Source: Heterohyrax brucei
Taxonomy: Eukaryota > Chordata > Mammalia > Hyracoidea > Procaviidae
NCBI GenBank assembly: GCA_028571685.1
Contig: CM053140.1
Coordinates: forward strand, 27,447,501 to 27,511,500
DNA length: 64,000 bases
Direction: 5' to 3'
A model generated the notes under the pieces. The model saw nothing but the letters and a program-made list of their open reading frames with translations, was not told the origin of the DNA and ran no database searches. The translations under genes and the position numbers were made by a program. This document shows, piece after piece, positions 21,505-33,482 of the stretch (within the stretch, counting starts at the first letter, position 1; the number at the start of each line of letters is the position of its first letter).

Positions 21505-21565
21505 CAGGGTTAGGTTTAGGATTTCCCAGTAAGGGCTGAAGTTAGGGTTAGAGCTAGGGTTAGCC
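21505..21565 (+). repeat. telomere-like TTAGGG patch
   Basis: AGGGTTAGGTTTAGG at about 21506-21520 and GTTAGGGTTAGAGCTAGGGT from 21541, degenerate hexamers interrupted by about 20 bases. Confidence 0.5.
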
Positions 21566-21671
21566 CAGCCTCACAGTCACCCTTAGGAGCCCCCTGTCCC
21601 ATTGGGGCTCTCCACCCGTTGTTGAGTCTGTCTGTCCATCTCATTTTCCATCTCCCATCCACCTCCTACAG

Positions 21672-21926
21672 ACCCAGAGTGTCATGTATGATCTGGTGGC
21701 CGAGCTGCATGCCCAGCACGAGGACCTAGAGACTCGCCTCACTGCTCTGGAGAGCCGCCTGGACGCTCTGGCCACCTCCCTGCAGGCCCTGCCTCATCTT
21801 GTTGCCCAAGCCATACACCTGCCTCCACCACCCCTGCCTCCCCGGCCTGGCCCTGGGCCCACAGCCCCAGCTGCCTGGAGCCCCTCGAGCTGGCAGCCTC
21901 CAGTGACCTCTTCAGACTGCGGGTGA
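21672..21926 (+). CDS. KCNN1: KCNN1 last coding exon (coiled coil and C-terminus)
   Basis: Residues 461-544 and TGA. It begins TQSVMYDLVAELHAQHEDLE, a heptad-rich helix typical of the SK C-terminal coiled coil (TRLTALESRLDAL), then a proline-rich run and the end SSDCG, close to the SK1 C-terminus. Acceptor CCTACAG. Confidence 0.95.
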   Translation, partial: TQSVMYDLVAELHAQHEDLETRLTALESRLDALATSLQALPHLVAQAIHLPPPPLPPRPGPGPTAPAAWSPSSWQPPVTSSDCG

Positions 21927-22215
21927 CGGCCTTGCCCGCCACCAGACCCCAAATCTTGGCCATTGTGTGGCCTCTGCCTCCACATTGCCCAGAGGGGCCT
22001 GTCCCACGGCTCCTCTAGGAGAGCAAGGAACCTCAGCTGAGTCAGGCTGTGTGGCCTGGGGTCCCCACCCTCCCAGGCCCACCTGCTTCCACCCTGCTGG
22101 GACAGGGGGAGGCCAGGAGCTTCCCCGGTCCCCTGGCCCCCGGTGGGCAAGGAACAGTTGGGGGGGTCCATGCCAATTCTGAATAAAGCAGGACCTTGAG
22201 TTGCTGCCTGTTGTG
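21927..22215 (+). terminator. KCNN1: KCNN1 3' UTR and polyadenylation signal
   Basis: AATAAA at 22182-22187, about 260 bases after the stop, followed by a TG-rich downstream element (TGCCTGTTGTGTGTGGTG) from 22204. It implies a short 3' UTR. Longer forms cannot be excluded. Confidence 0.75.
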
Positions 22216-22558
22216 TGTGGTGAAGTGAAGGGAGAACCGTCACCTGCAGAAGGCAGGTGTCCCGACCCAGAAGCCCAGAACAGGTGTGGGGGTACCAAGA
22301 GGCCCCGGAGCCTGTCCCCATCACCATTCCAGCTGTGGTGGCTGCAGGCCCAGGCTCAGCTGTGGATAGCTCCCTGAGGATGGGTATGCCAGTGGAGCCC
22401 CCAGGAGGTGCCTGATAATCAGAACAAGCTTCCCTCTCTCCCTTTGTCCTGTGGGCATCGATGGAGCCCTCTCTGGTCTCTCAGGGTCCAGTGGTAAAGG
22501 TGACAGGGAGTGTCAGGCCATTCCCTGGAAACTTAGTGAGTATCTGCTGTATACAGGG

Positions 22559-22730
22559 CAAACCAAAAAAACCAAACCTGTTGCTGTCGGGTCAGTTCCA
22601 ACACATAATGGCCCTATAGGACAGAGTAGAACTTCTCCATAGAGTTTCCAGGGAGCAGCTGGCAGAGTTGAACTCCCAACCTTTTAGGTAGCAGTCGTAG
22701 CACTTAATCACTACACCACCAGGGTTTCCA
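22559..22730 (-). repeat. AfroSINE (minus) with target site duplication
   Basis: CCAAACCTGTTGCTGTCGGG tail to CACTACACCACCAGGGTTTC head complement, flanked by TATACAGGG at 22550-22558 and 22731-22739. Confidence 0.9.
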
Positions 22731-23039
22731 TATACAGGGAACAGGATGCAAATGATGATGTGGTCTTCACCAGAACCTGCCCAGGTTAGAATGGGGATAC
22801 TGAGGACCAGGGCTACCTGGAAAGGAGTGTTAGAAAACCAAGATTCAAACTGTGGGACCAGGGTCAAAGCGAGGAATGTAGATTTGTTGGGTGGTACCCC
22901 ATGGAGAAGTACATGAGCAGAGGGACAGAGAGGGATCCTGGAGTTAGAGACACCCTCTGGAGCAGGCAGGCAGGCAGGAGCACTTCTGACATACATAGGA
23001 TCTGAAAGTCCCTCCAGACTTTGAGTGTGGGGTGTGGGG

Positions 23040-23400
23040 GCCAGGCTGAGGAGGGGGTCAGGCAAGAGGCAGGGCAAATGTAGGGAACAGGCCAGGGCTA
23101 AGGGACCCAGGCTGAGGTGGGCAGCTGGGTGGAGGCGCAGTGGAGGGGAAGGCCAAGGTGGGGGCTGAGATGGGGACCAAAGTGGAAGTGGGGCGAGACC
23201 AAAACGCTGAAGAGAGCATAGACCAGGTGGAGGGGGTACCGACCAGGGCAGAGAGGAGAAGGCAGAAGAGGGGGGTGCATGTGAGGGGCAGCCGAAGGTA
23301 GGGGACAGGCCAGGGATATAGGAGGGACAGATTGAGGTGCGGGACCAAGGCTGAGGAGGGAGGGGTTACATTGGGGTGGGCCAGGCAGAAGGAGGGAGGC
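23040..23400 (+). repeat. GA-rich diverged tandem duplication
   Basis: GTAGGGAACAGGCCAGGG near 23080 and GTAGGGGACAGGCCAGGG near 23298 recur about 218 bases apart, each followed by a GGCTGAGG-type phrase. Purine-rich on this strand. Confidence 0.45.
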
Positions 23401-23629
23401 AGGCCAGAGTGTAAGAGGCAGGCCCAGCATGTGGTTGGCTGATGCTGGGTCCTGGGAGGGGAGGGCAGGCCTTGCTCTGGGGAGGCTAATCTGGGCCCAA
23501 ATGGGGAGCTCAGGACTGTCAGCACCTGATAAGGTTATTGACCACCTGGTACAAGGAGATAGAGAAGCCAGACAGCACCAGGTGCTAAGAACCAGCTCAA
23601 GAGAAGCCGGGAGATGGCCACTGCAGACC

Positions 23630-23745
23630 AGATGCAGGTTCAAGTCCTGGCTCTGCCACTGGGACAGTGCCACTGGGCAGCAGCTGCCCCTCCTGGGGCC
23701 TCAGTTTCCCTACCTGTAAGGTCAGGAGTGACAATACATGAAATT
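23630..23745 (+). repeat. MIR fragment
   Basis: TTCAAGTCCTGGCTCTGCCA and GGCCTCAGTTTCCCTACCTG. Confidence 0.8.
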
Positions 23746-23869
23746 AGAAAACTCTAAAAAGGGCCAGGCAGTTAGTGCTGCACAGATACTCCCTCCTGTT
23801 CACTTAACATGCTTGGAGAGGGCTGATAAGTAGTTGACAGGCCTCATCCAGAGTTTTATACCATCACCA

Positions 23870-23975
23870 GTGAATCCTAACTCCACCGTTCCTGACTGGG
23901 TGACCCTGGGCAGGAAGCATCACCGCCCTGTACCTCAGTTTCCCCATTCTAACCTGGTCAGGTTGTAGTGAAAAA
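23870..23975 (+). repeat. MIR fragment
   Basis: GAATCCTAACTCCACCGTTC, GGGTGACCCTGGGCAG and ACCTCAGTTTCCCCATTCT. Confidence 0.75.
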
Positions 23976-24484
23976 TCTGTGGTCACTTGCATCCTGTTCC
24001 CTGTATACATGTCCAGTGGATGACTAACTGGCCAGGAAGCAGGTCCGGAGAAGGACAAGGGCTGCCCTACAGGATGGAAGGAGATTAGTCCTGCCAGCGC
24101 TGGGCTGGTTCCTGGACCTAGGATTGGGGTAGGGGGCAGATCACATCCTCCATACTTGAGGACAGCCCAGAGTGATGGGAGAGGCCCAGTAAGTACAGAG
24201 CAACTAGTGGCCTGCGGGGATAGTAAAGAAATAAGCAAGGCCACTGGGGGGTTCGGGGGCTCAGGATCGGGTGCTGGGTTAGAGCCAGGAGAGTGAATTG
24301 GAGGGAGTCCCCGGCCACAGAACAGCTAGTGCAAAGGTCAAGAGGCAGGACTCAAGCGTAGTGTGGGTTGGGGACCAGCTGGGAGACTAGAGAGACTGAA
24401 GGAGGGCAGCTGGGTGGCCAAATGGGTGGGGGACGCGCGGATCCACAAGCTGGAGCCCTGTGGCCTCCGCCCAGGCCGCTCTGC

Positions 24485-24560
24485 CACATCCGCCCCCGCC
24501 CGCCTCTGACTCAACAGTGCCGACCCTGAACAAACAGGTCACGCCCCAATAGAGGGTTGC
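24485..24560 (+). promoter_or_regulatory. ARRDC2: ARRDC2 promoter 1a core
   Basis: GC boxes (CCGCCCCCGCCCGCC, about 24490-24504), TGACTCA at 24507-24513 (AP-1 or NFE2-type site) and a CCAAT box within GCCCCAATAG near 24543. CpG density rises from here into exon 1a. No TATA box is evident. Confidence 0.6.
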
Positions 24561-24858
24561 AAAGTCAACAAGACTGGCGAGCTGCCTGGCGCGTCACGGA
24601 GCGGGCACGGGGACCAGGAAGTCGGCGGAGGGCCCTGGGTGCCCGCCCTGGTGCCAGCCGAGGCTGGAGCAAACTGGAGGCACTCGGGCCGCGAGGAGGA
24701 GCCCAAATCCGGGAGGTCCGCAGACGCGTCCGCGCCCGTGCCTTGAGCCCCCACACTGCGAGCCGGACAGTGCCCCCCGCAGGGAGCACCGTCCCCGCTG
24801 TGTCCCTGGCCTGGCCCCCGGCGGGTTCACTGTCTCTCCTGTGAGCCTTGCCTGCGCC

Positions 24859-25117
24859 ATGCACCCCTGGAGCGTGCGCAACTTCTCTCTGGAGCTGGCC
24901 CGGGGCCCAGGAGGCGCGTACTGTGGCGGAGAGCGGCTCTGCGGCCGAGTGCTGCTGGAGGTGGCGGTGCCACTGAGGGTGAGAGCGCTCGAGGTGGCGG
25001 CGCGCGGTGGAGCGGCGGCGCACTGGCTCGAGGGCCGCAGCATAGGCATTAACGCGGTGTCCAGCGACTATGCGGCCGCCGAGACGTACCTGCGGCGGCG
25101 ACAGCTGCTGCTCAGAG
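24859..25117 (+). CDS. ARRDC2: ARRDC2 alternative first coding exon 1a
   Basis: 86 codons plus one base, starting MHPWSVRNFSLELARGPGG and ending YLRRRQLLLR before the donor GTGAGCC. It encodes the first beta strands of the arrestin N domain (FSLELA, VLLEV, LRVRALEVAARG, AAAHWLE), equivalent to but different in sequence from exon 1b. An in-frame GTG at 24841 also precedes the ATG, but the ATG fits the family. The last base G plus AC of the shared exon makes D87. This resembles a known mammalian ARRDC2 isoform. Confidence 0.88.
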
Positions 25118-25887
25118 GTGAGCCGCACTCCAGCCAGTACTACTTCGACTACTGAAGCTAGGAACCCCTGCTCTGAGTCTGGGCGCTCGCTCTCTTCTAG
25201 AGCCAGGATCCCTTTCACTTTAAGGTTGTGCCCTCAGGTGACTCCTCTTCGCACATAAGGACTCCCTATCCGGGATCCAGACACCCTCCTCGGCTATGAC
25301 TCCTTTTTTGGGGTGCCCATCCGAGGACCTGGGCACCCCCCTGCAGAGCAGAGCTGAGATCCCCAAGATCCTCCTCCCCATGTGGTAACAGTCCTCCCCA
25401 GGGCTGAGAGACCTTCCCTCTAGAGGTTGTCAGGTAGAGACCCCTCTCACTGTGCTGAGACCCCCATCGAGGGTCTGGGGAATGCTTGGTTGAGATTGCT
25501 GAACCCCAAGAGCCCCCTTTTATCCCCAGTCTCTGATCCCCAAAGAAGGCCCTGCCACTGTCTCACCCACGTCCCTTAGTTCACTCAGAACTGTCTGAAG
25601 TTATGGGGTCATCCCTGGGGAGGGGTTTCTGGTGGTGGTAGAGGGAGAGGGTGGGACTACCCCTCCACTGCTGTTAGGTGCCACTGAGTCAGTTCTGACT
25701 CATAGCAACCCTGTGTACAACAGGATGAAACATTGCTTGGTTCTGTACCACCCTCACAATTGTTAGTATGCTTGCTCCAGCCACTGGGTCAGTCCACAAT
25801 GAGGGTCTCCTTCTTTTTCCATGGCCTTCTACTTTACCAGGCAGGATGTCCTTCTCCAGGGACTGGTCTCTCCTGATACTGTGTCCA

Positions 25888-26020
25888 GACTAGTGCTGCT
25901 CAAACAGAGATACCACAAGTGGATGGCTTTAACAAATAAAAGTTTATTATTACACAGCCCAGTAGGCTATAAATCTAAGGGTGAAGCTACCACTCAGTCG
26001 GTCTTACAGTGCACCTAAAG
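25888..26020 (-). repeat. MaLR-like LTR (minus), truncated
   Basis: TAGTGCTGCTCAAACAGAGA, TACCACAAGTGGATGGCTTT, AACAAATAAAAGTTTATTAT, GTAGGCTATAAATCTAAGGG. Sequence to about 26430 is of uncertain origin. Confidence 0.65.
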
Positions 26021-26429
26021 CTGAGAGGGCAGAGTTGCTGTCCCAGTGGGCCTGGAAAGCAGAGGTGTAGCACAGGGCAGGGGGAGCTTCCACTCAGAAT
26101 CTAGAGAGTGTGGCCAATACCTAGAGTCCGGAGGGCAAGGCTAATGGGTAAAATGTCTGAGAAAATGGAAGATTATTTCCAAAGCTTTGAGGGCCAATGC
26201 AATATGTTCTGCTAACTTGCTTGGTGTCTGTTATGCCTTCTTTCCCATTTGTAATAGAAACATAGCTTGTGCCTGCCTGTTTCACTAATGTACTTTGGAG
26301 GCAGATAACCTATATTCTTGATTTCACAGGTGTAGGAAAATTTTTGTATTTTGGACTTGGAACTGATTAAAGACTTGCTATTATTGTATGAGATAAACAT
26401 GTTTTTGCCATGACTTTTGCTATGACAGG

Positions 26430-26690
26430 ATTAATGTGTTGCATGTTTTGAAGATGTGATTTTGGGTGGACCAAAGGGTGGAATGTGTGTACCCTCAAAA
26501 ATGTGTGCAGTAATTTGGCAGGGCTGGTGATTCCCAGTATTGTGTGACTGCCCTCCATTTTCTGATTTTCCTGTGCTGAAAATCCTAATCTCTGCCTGTG
26601 GCTAATAGATAGAATGGTTATGTTAAAAGAGAATGAGAGTGGGACTGTAAAACCCTTCCTAAGATCACCTTTTCAAAACCCTGAGGTCAT
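26430..26690 (+). repeat. MaLR-like LTR piece (plus), inverted partner of 27385-27592
   Basis: GGTGATTCCCAGTATTGTGT, TGATTTTCCTGTGCTGAAAA, CTGTGGCTAATAGATAGAAT and TAAAACCCTTCCTAAGATCA are the reverse complement of sequence at 27385-27560. Confidence 0.7.
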
Positions 26691-27060
26691 GGCCATACCT
26701 TTTGAGACTGAGGCAGCTCGGCTTCCCATGCTCTCTGTTTCTTCAGTCTGCTTCCTGTGGCCTTCCATGGGTCAACAAGCCTAGCTCCACCAGTTTAAGT
26801 GCTGGGAGGCACCCCACTCTGCCGGGAAACATCTGTGCACAGGCACACAGCTCCCTCGCTCATGGGTCAGCTCCCATGCTGGTTTGTGCCGGTCTGGTTC
26901 TGCTGTTGCCACTGGTCCTCTGTTATTTCTCACCATCTGTACTTTCATTGGTGTTAACAGTTCTCCCCTGTTCCTTCTGAGTCTTCCATCCCGTTTCAAA
27001 ATCGCTTCCACATTTTAAGCATTTGTTAGAGCAGCACCCCACTCAGTATGAAATTCTGTT
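26691..27060. other. unassigned insert between the inverted LTR pieces
   Basis: No family recognised; possibly further LTR sequence. No coding potential seen. Confidence 0.35.
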
Positions 27061-27061
27061 T

Positions 27062-27592
27062 TAGTCAACTACAACTGCTCTAACAGAGATACCACAAGTG
27101 GATGGTTTTAACAAAGAAAAGTTTATTCTTAACATGGTCCAATAGGCTGAAAGTCTGCATTCAGGGTGTCTGCTCCAGGGGAACGCTTTCCCTCTTTGTC
27201 AGCTCTGGAGAGGCATCTTGATGCAGGAATCTCAGGTCTGAAGGACATGCTTTGCTCCTGGGGCTGCTTTCTTGATGGAATGAGGTTCCCAACTCTTTGC
27301 TTGCTTCTCTTCTCTTTTCTTTTATGTCTTGTGAGATAAAAAGATAAAAGGTGGTGCAAGCCATACTCCCTTTACAATGGAGCAGGGAGGTGATTTTAGG
27401 AAGGGTTTTACAGTCCCGCCCTAATTCTCTTTTAACATAATCATCCTATCTATTAGCCACAGGTAGAGATTAGAAAGTTTTCAGCACAGGAAAATCACAA
27501 AACGGAGGGCAATCATGCAATACTGGGTATCACCAGCCCAGCCAAATTACTGTGCACATTTTTGGGAGGACACAATTCAATCTGTGACACTA
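27062..27592 (-). repeat. MaLR-like solo LTR (minus)
   Basis: Nearly complete: TAGTCAACTACAACTGCTCT, TACCACAAGTGGATGGTTTT, GTCTGCATTCAGGGTGTCTG to GGAGGACACAATTCAATCTG, TGACA. Confidence 0.8.
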
Positions 27593-27692
27593 TCCTTGCT
27601 TCTAAGGAGTATTCTGACTGGACATCTTCCAAGACAGAATTTGTGCTTCTTTTGGCCATACACAGGATATTCAGTGTTCCTCTAATCCATTG

Positions 27693-28101
27693 TCAATGAG
27701 TCAATTCTGACTCATAGAGACCCTACTGGACAGTGTAGAACTGCCCCATAAAAAAAAAAAAAAAAAAAAAACCACAAAAAAACAGTGCTGTCAAGTCGAT
27801 TCTGACTGTTAGTGACTCTGTAGGACAGAGTAGAACTGTTCCATAGCGTTTCCAAGGATCACCTTGATGGATTCAAACTGCTGGTTTTTTGGTTAACAGA
27901 CAGAGCACTTAAACCACTATGCCACCAGGGTTCCTGAACTGCCTCATGGGGTTTCCTGAAGTCAATTCCAAGTCTTAGCAACTCTATAGGACCCGGTAGA
28001 ACTGCCCCATAGGGTTTCCAAGGAGCAGCTGGTGGATTCAGATTGCCCTCCACCTTTGGTTAGTGGCTGTAGCTCTTAACCACTATTCCACCAGGGTTTC
28101 C
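27693..28101 (-). repeat. cluster of three AfroSINEs (minus) with an A-run
   Basis: A fragment at 27693-27750 runs into a run of about 20 A (27751-27771). Copies follow at about 27778-27936 (GCTGTCAAGTCGATTCTGAC to TATGCCACCAGGGTTCC) and 27938-28101 (GAAGTCAATTCCAAGTCTTA to ATTCCACCAGGGTTTCC). Confidence 0.85.
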
Positions 28102-29043
28102 CAGTGCTCTTCTAGGGAGAGGAAATGGAGTGAGAACCGTCAATCCGGAATTTATGTCCAGCTTGGCAGGGTCTTAGGCCTGACCCTACCTGCCCTCTGA
28201 ACTTCATTCTTCCATCTCCAACTCCAGGCCACACAGCTCATCAGGAGTGGGTCAGGGTCTACAGCTCACAACCTGTGGCCTGGAAGAAGTTGGCCTCTCT
28301 GGGCCACCGTAGCCCAAGACAGACCTCTCTGACCGTCTGCAAAATGGGTGGGGCAATGGGGGCAATAGCCTTGACCTTCAAAGTTCGTTTTTCCCAGCAA
28401 TTTCCCACAACCAGGAAGCCTTGTCTTAACAGAGCCAGGCAGGGTACTGTGTCCTGACCAGCTGTGGAAGCCGAGGCGTGGGCAGTGGGGTAGGATGGGG
28501 TGGGGTGGGAGCAGGAAGGGACAGCGCAGGCACTTCCCGTCTGTGGAGGCTGCTGGAATACATCAGGGCATGCTGGCTTTGCGGGCCCCTTTGGCCCCAG
28601 ACTTGGGCTGGTGACTACCTTAAGACTGGATGGCGGAGCCGCAGATCCACTGTGTGGACCCGTGGGGAGGCGTTGGGCCTCTCTGGGGCCCATTTGTGGA
28701 TTGGATGGAAGGAGGCCTCGCTCTGTCCGAGGCTCCCCGCTCCCTACCCTCTCCTGTCAAGGGGATGACAGATAAACTAGTCCCCACTTCCTCCCGGGCT
28801 TCCGGCTTACTGTCTCCCCACATCAGGCTGACTTGGTCCTGGGAGGAGATCCCAACGTTCTCTCCACCTGGCAGCCCCCAGTCTGAACCCTGCGCCTCCC
28901 TGAGTACCACAGACCCCGCTCCTTTTTCCGCACTGCCCTGACTCCCCTCACCCCGTGCAGTGCCCCGGGGTCGTGGTGTTGCCGGAGCCTAGCACAGGCT
29001 CCTAAGGTTAGGGGAGTGGGCTTGAGCTGTAGGGAATTAGCCG

Positions 29044-29055
29044 CCACCAGGGGGC
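29044..29055 (+). promoter_or_regulatory. CTCF core motif (plus)
   Basis: CCACCAGGGGGC matches CCASYAGRKGGC at all 12 positions and is followed by GC, as in strong sites. It is about 0.9 kb upstream of the 1b promoter. Occupancy is not shown. Confidence 0.65.
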
Positions 29056-29860
29056 GCTGACGCCCTGCAAAAGGCGCGAAGGCAGTCGGGGTTGGCCTGG
29101 AAATTTCCCATCTGGCTCTCCCTTGGGGAAACTGAGCCCCAGAGAGGAGGCGCACCTCCCCAAAGGCGTACCGCAGACCTGTAGCACCCCTGATACCTGG
29201 CTCTGGGAGAGGGAGGGAGGGCAGGCCGGGTTGGATGTGTCTGGAGCGCAGGCTCAGTTTAGGGGATGGGTGAAAGTTAGGAAAGTTAGGAACCACCTGT
29301 CAGGAAGCAGGTACAAGGTGGGCAAAGGCGCCCCAGGAAGCCTAGCGGCGTGTTGGGGGCGGGTTGATGACTGCAGCTTCATGGCTTTCAGGTCGCGAAT
29401 GATTTTCTCTCAGTTCTGCAAATGTGAAAACTGAGGTCTCCAAAACTGCCACTTGCCGGGGTCTGCAGAGTGAGAGTGGGGTGGCCAAGCAGGTGCTCAG
29501 AGTAGTAGGATACCCAACTCATTTTCCCCTCTCATTCTTCGGAGGGGGAAACTGAGGCCTGGCGCGGCCCATACTGTTGGGCCCCAGAGTGGAAGCCAGG
29601 CTCCGCCTAGCTTGGACTGGACCTGGCCCGGAGTCACGTCTGCAGGTGGCGGGTTGACGATTAAGCCGGAGGAGCAAGGTGTTTGCTCATCTAGGCAACC
29701 TCAACCTCAGTTTCCTTGCTTGACCGCGTACCGCAAGAGACCGGCTTCGGCGGCTCCATGGCTCTGTTTCTTCCGGGCCCACCGAGGGAAAGGGCGGCGG
29801 CCCGCAACCTGGGCGCTAGAGCTGGCAGGGATCTGTTATTTCTCTGCACACCTGGTTGGA

Positions 29861-30005
29861 GCCACGCCCCTTGGTGCGCCATTGGTTAATTCTGACCATG
29901 GGGTGGGGATTCCTCCTCGCCCCGCCCTCTCTCCTTATAAAAGCTTAGCCTGTGCTCGGCCCGTGGAGGCTTTCGTTGACTCAGTGAGTGCGCCTGCGCA
30001 CGGCG
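29861..30005 (+). promoter_or_regulatory. ARRDC2: ARRDC2 promoter 1b with TATA box
   Basis: In order: CCACGCCCC (about 29862), inverted CCAAT (ATTGG at 29881-29885), GC box CCCCGCCC (about 29920), TATAAAAG at 29936-29943, TGACTCA at 29977-29983 and an NRF1-like TGCGCCTGCGCA (about 29989-30000). The TATA spacing puts initiation near 29965, which would place TGACTCA just inside the leader. Exon 1b coding sequence starts at 30108. Confidence 0.75.
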
Positions 30006-30011
30006 GGCTGA

Positions 30012-30398
<387 letters not shown>

Positions 30399-30401
30399 TA
30401 G

Positions 30402-30536
<135 letters not shown>

Positions 30537-30574
30537 TAAGTCCTATGTCTGCAGCTTTTCCAGGTTTGAGGTTT

Positions 30575-30628
30575 CCAATGTCGTTATGAGTAGGAATCGA
30601 CTCGAAGGCAACGGGTTGGCTTTTTTAA
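30575..30628 (+). repeat. AfroSINE 3' tail fragment in ARRDC2 intron 2
   Basis: TCGTTATGAGTAGGAATCGA, CTCGAAGGCAACGGG, then T-rich tail. Only the 3' end is present. Confidence 0.8.
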
Positions 30629-30746
30629 AACAAAACTTCAGAATCCTAATACTGTCTGCCATAGTGACCCCTGAGGGTGTCTCTGAGTGCCTATCTAGTG
30701 TACCAGCCTCTGAATCCCTCTATGTGTCTCTGTATCTTGCCCCTGA

Positions 30747-30959
<213 letters not shown>

Positions 30960-31214
30960 TAGGCAGGGATCTGGCCTCTGGGGGGACCCACTTGGCTCCT
31001 CACTCGCTTACTCCCTGCATGAATTGGGGGTGACGGCTTGGCATCAGGAGGGAAGCAGGCAGTTGTCAGAAAGCATTTGCAATCCAGTGGAACCAGGTGC
31101 AGATACCATTTCTGCATCCATTTGCTTTGTAGGTCTGAGCAAGCGTCTTGTCCACTCTGAACCTCAGGTGCTGTGTCTACAAAATAGCACATAGGTCAGG
31201 GCTGCTAAACTACA

Positions 31215-31352
31215 ATGGCTTGTTGTTAGCTGCAGTCTGGTCATTTCTGACTCAGGGCAACCTCACATGTGCGTAATTGCTCCATAGGGTTTTCAGTGAC
31301 TGTGACCTTTTGGAAGCTTAACTGTTTGCACCATTCAGTGACTCCGGCAACT
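31215..31352 (-). repeat. AfroSINE (minus), decayed
   Basis: GGCTTGTTGTTAGCTGCAGT, CCATAGGGTTTTCAGTGACT, GCACCATTCAGTGACTCCGG. Confidence 0.7.
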
Positions 31353-31407
31353 GCGTACCAAGCCTTAATTGCACACTAAGCACTTGGCTCATTTATTTCC
31401 TTTTTAG

Positions 31408-31618
31408 CCTCATAAGGTGGTACAAACAGTTTGCCCTTAACTGCTCATCTCAAGTTTGGCAGTTCAAACCTACTCATCAGCACTGTAGAAAAAAAGCCTG
31501 GCGAATTGCTTTCTTTAAGATTACAGCCAAGAAAACAGCGTGGAACACCTTAGTTTTATCCCGCTGCATGTGGAGACACCGTGAGTCAGAATAAACTCGC
31601 TAACAACTGACAGCATCA
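31408..31618 (+). repeat. AfroSINE (plus), long-body type
   Basis: AAGGTGGTACAAACAGTTTG, GCAGTTCAAACCTACTCATC, GATTACAGCCAAGAAAACAG, GTGAGTCAGAATAAACTCGC. Confidence 0.78.
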
Positions 31619-31715
31619 CTGGGTCCATTTTACAGATAGTTACAGGGTTGTTAAAAAGAAACTGCCCTCCTCCCCCGAAGTCCGCCCTTAGTGGCAGGGT
31701 TTGGGGGCTTGGTGA

Positions 31716-33428
<1,713 letters not shown>

Positions 33429-33482
33429 GAAGACCCTCACCCACCCATGGAGGCGGTCAGACCCCGCTGTATGACCTGCTGA
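33429..33482 (+). CDS. ARRDC2: ARRDC2 last coding exon
   Basis: 17 codons and TGA: EDPHPPMEAVRPRCMTC. The ending RPRCMTC is the conserved ARRDC2 C-terminus, which fixes this small exon. Acceptor TCTGTCAG. Confidence 0.93.
   Translation, partial: EDPHPPMEAVRPRCMTC

Larger units (their letters stand above)
20105..21671. other. KCNN1 intron 8
   Basis: Donor GTGAGCC, acceptor CACCTCCTACAG. Largely unique. It contains a minus-strand CTCF core motif at 20778-20794 and TTAGGG-like repeats near 21505-21565. Confidence 0.6.
22216..24420. other. KCNN1-ARRDC2 intergenic gap
   Basis: About 2.2 kb holding one AfroSINE, a GA-rich diverged repeat and two MIR fragments, listed separately. No gene recognised. 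Confidence 0.6.
25670..27690 (-). mobile_element. RTE LINE 3' fragment (minus), split by MaLR-like LTRs
   Basis: Outer pieces are RTE: 25670-25888 (CTGTTAGGTGCCACTGAGTC, ATGTCCTTCTCCAGGGACTG) and about 27593-27690 (CCTTGCTTCTAAGGAGTATT, CATCTTCCAAGACAGA). The pieces are colinear in RTE, so the 1.7 kb between them was inserted later. Confidence 0.7.

Noticed and set aside
21794..22327. 177-codon minus-strand frame over the KCNN1 last exon
   Set aside because: It is the antisense shadow of the GC-rich KCNN1 C-terminal exon and its 3' UTR.
24565..25218. 217-codon minus-strand frame over ARRDC2 exon 1a
   Set aside because: Antisense shadow of a CpG island and coding exon. No similarity to a known protein and no promoter seen on that strand.
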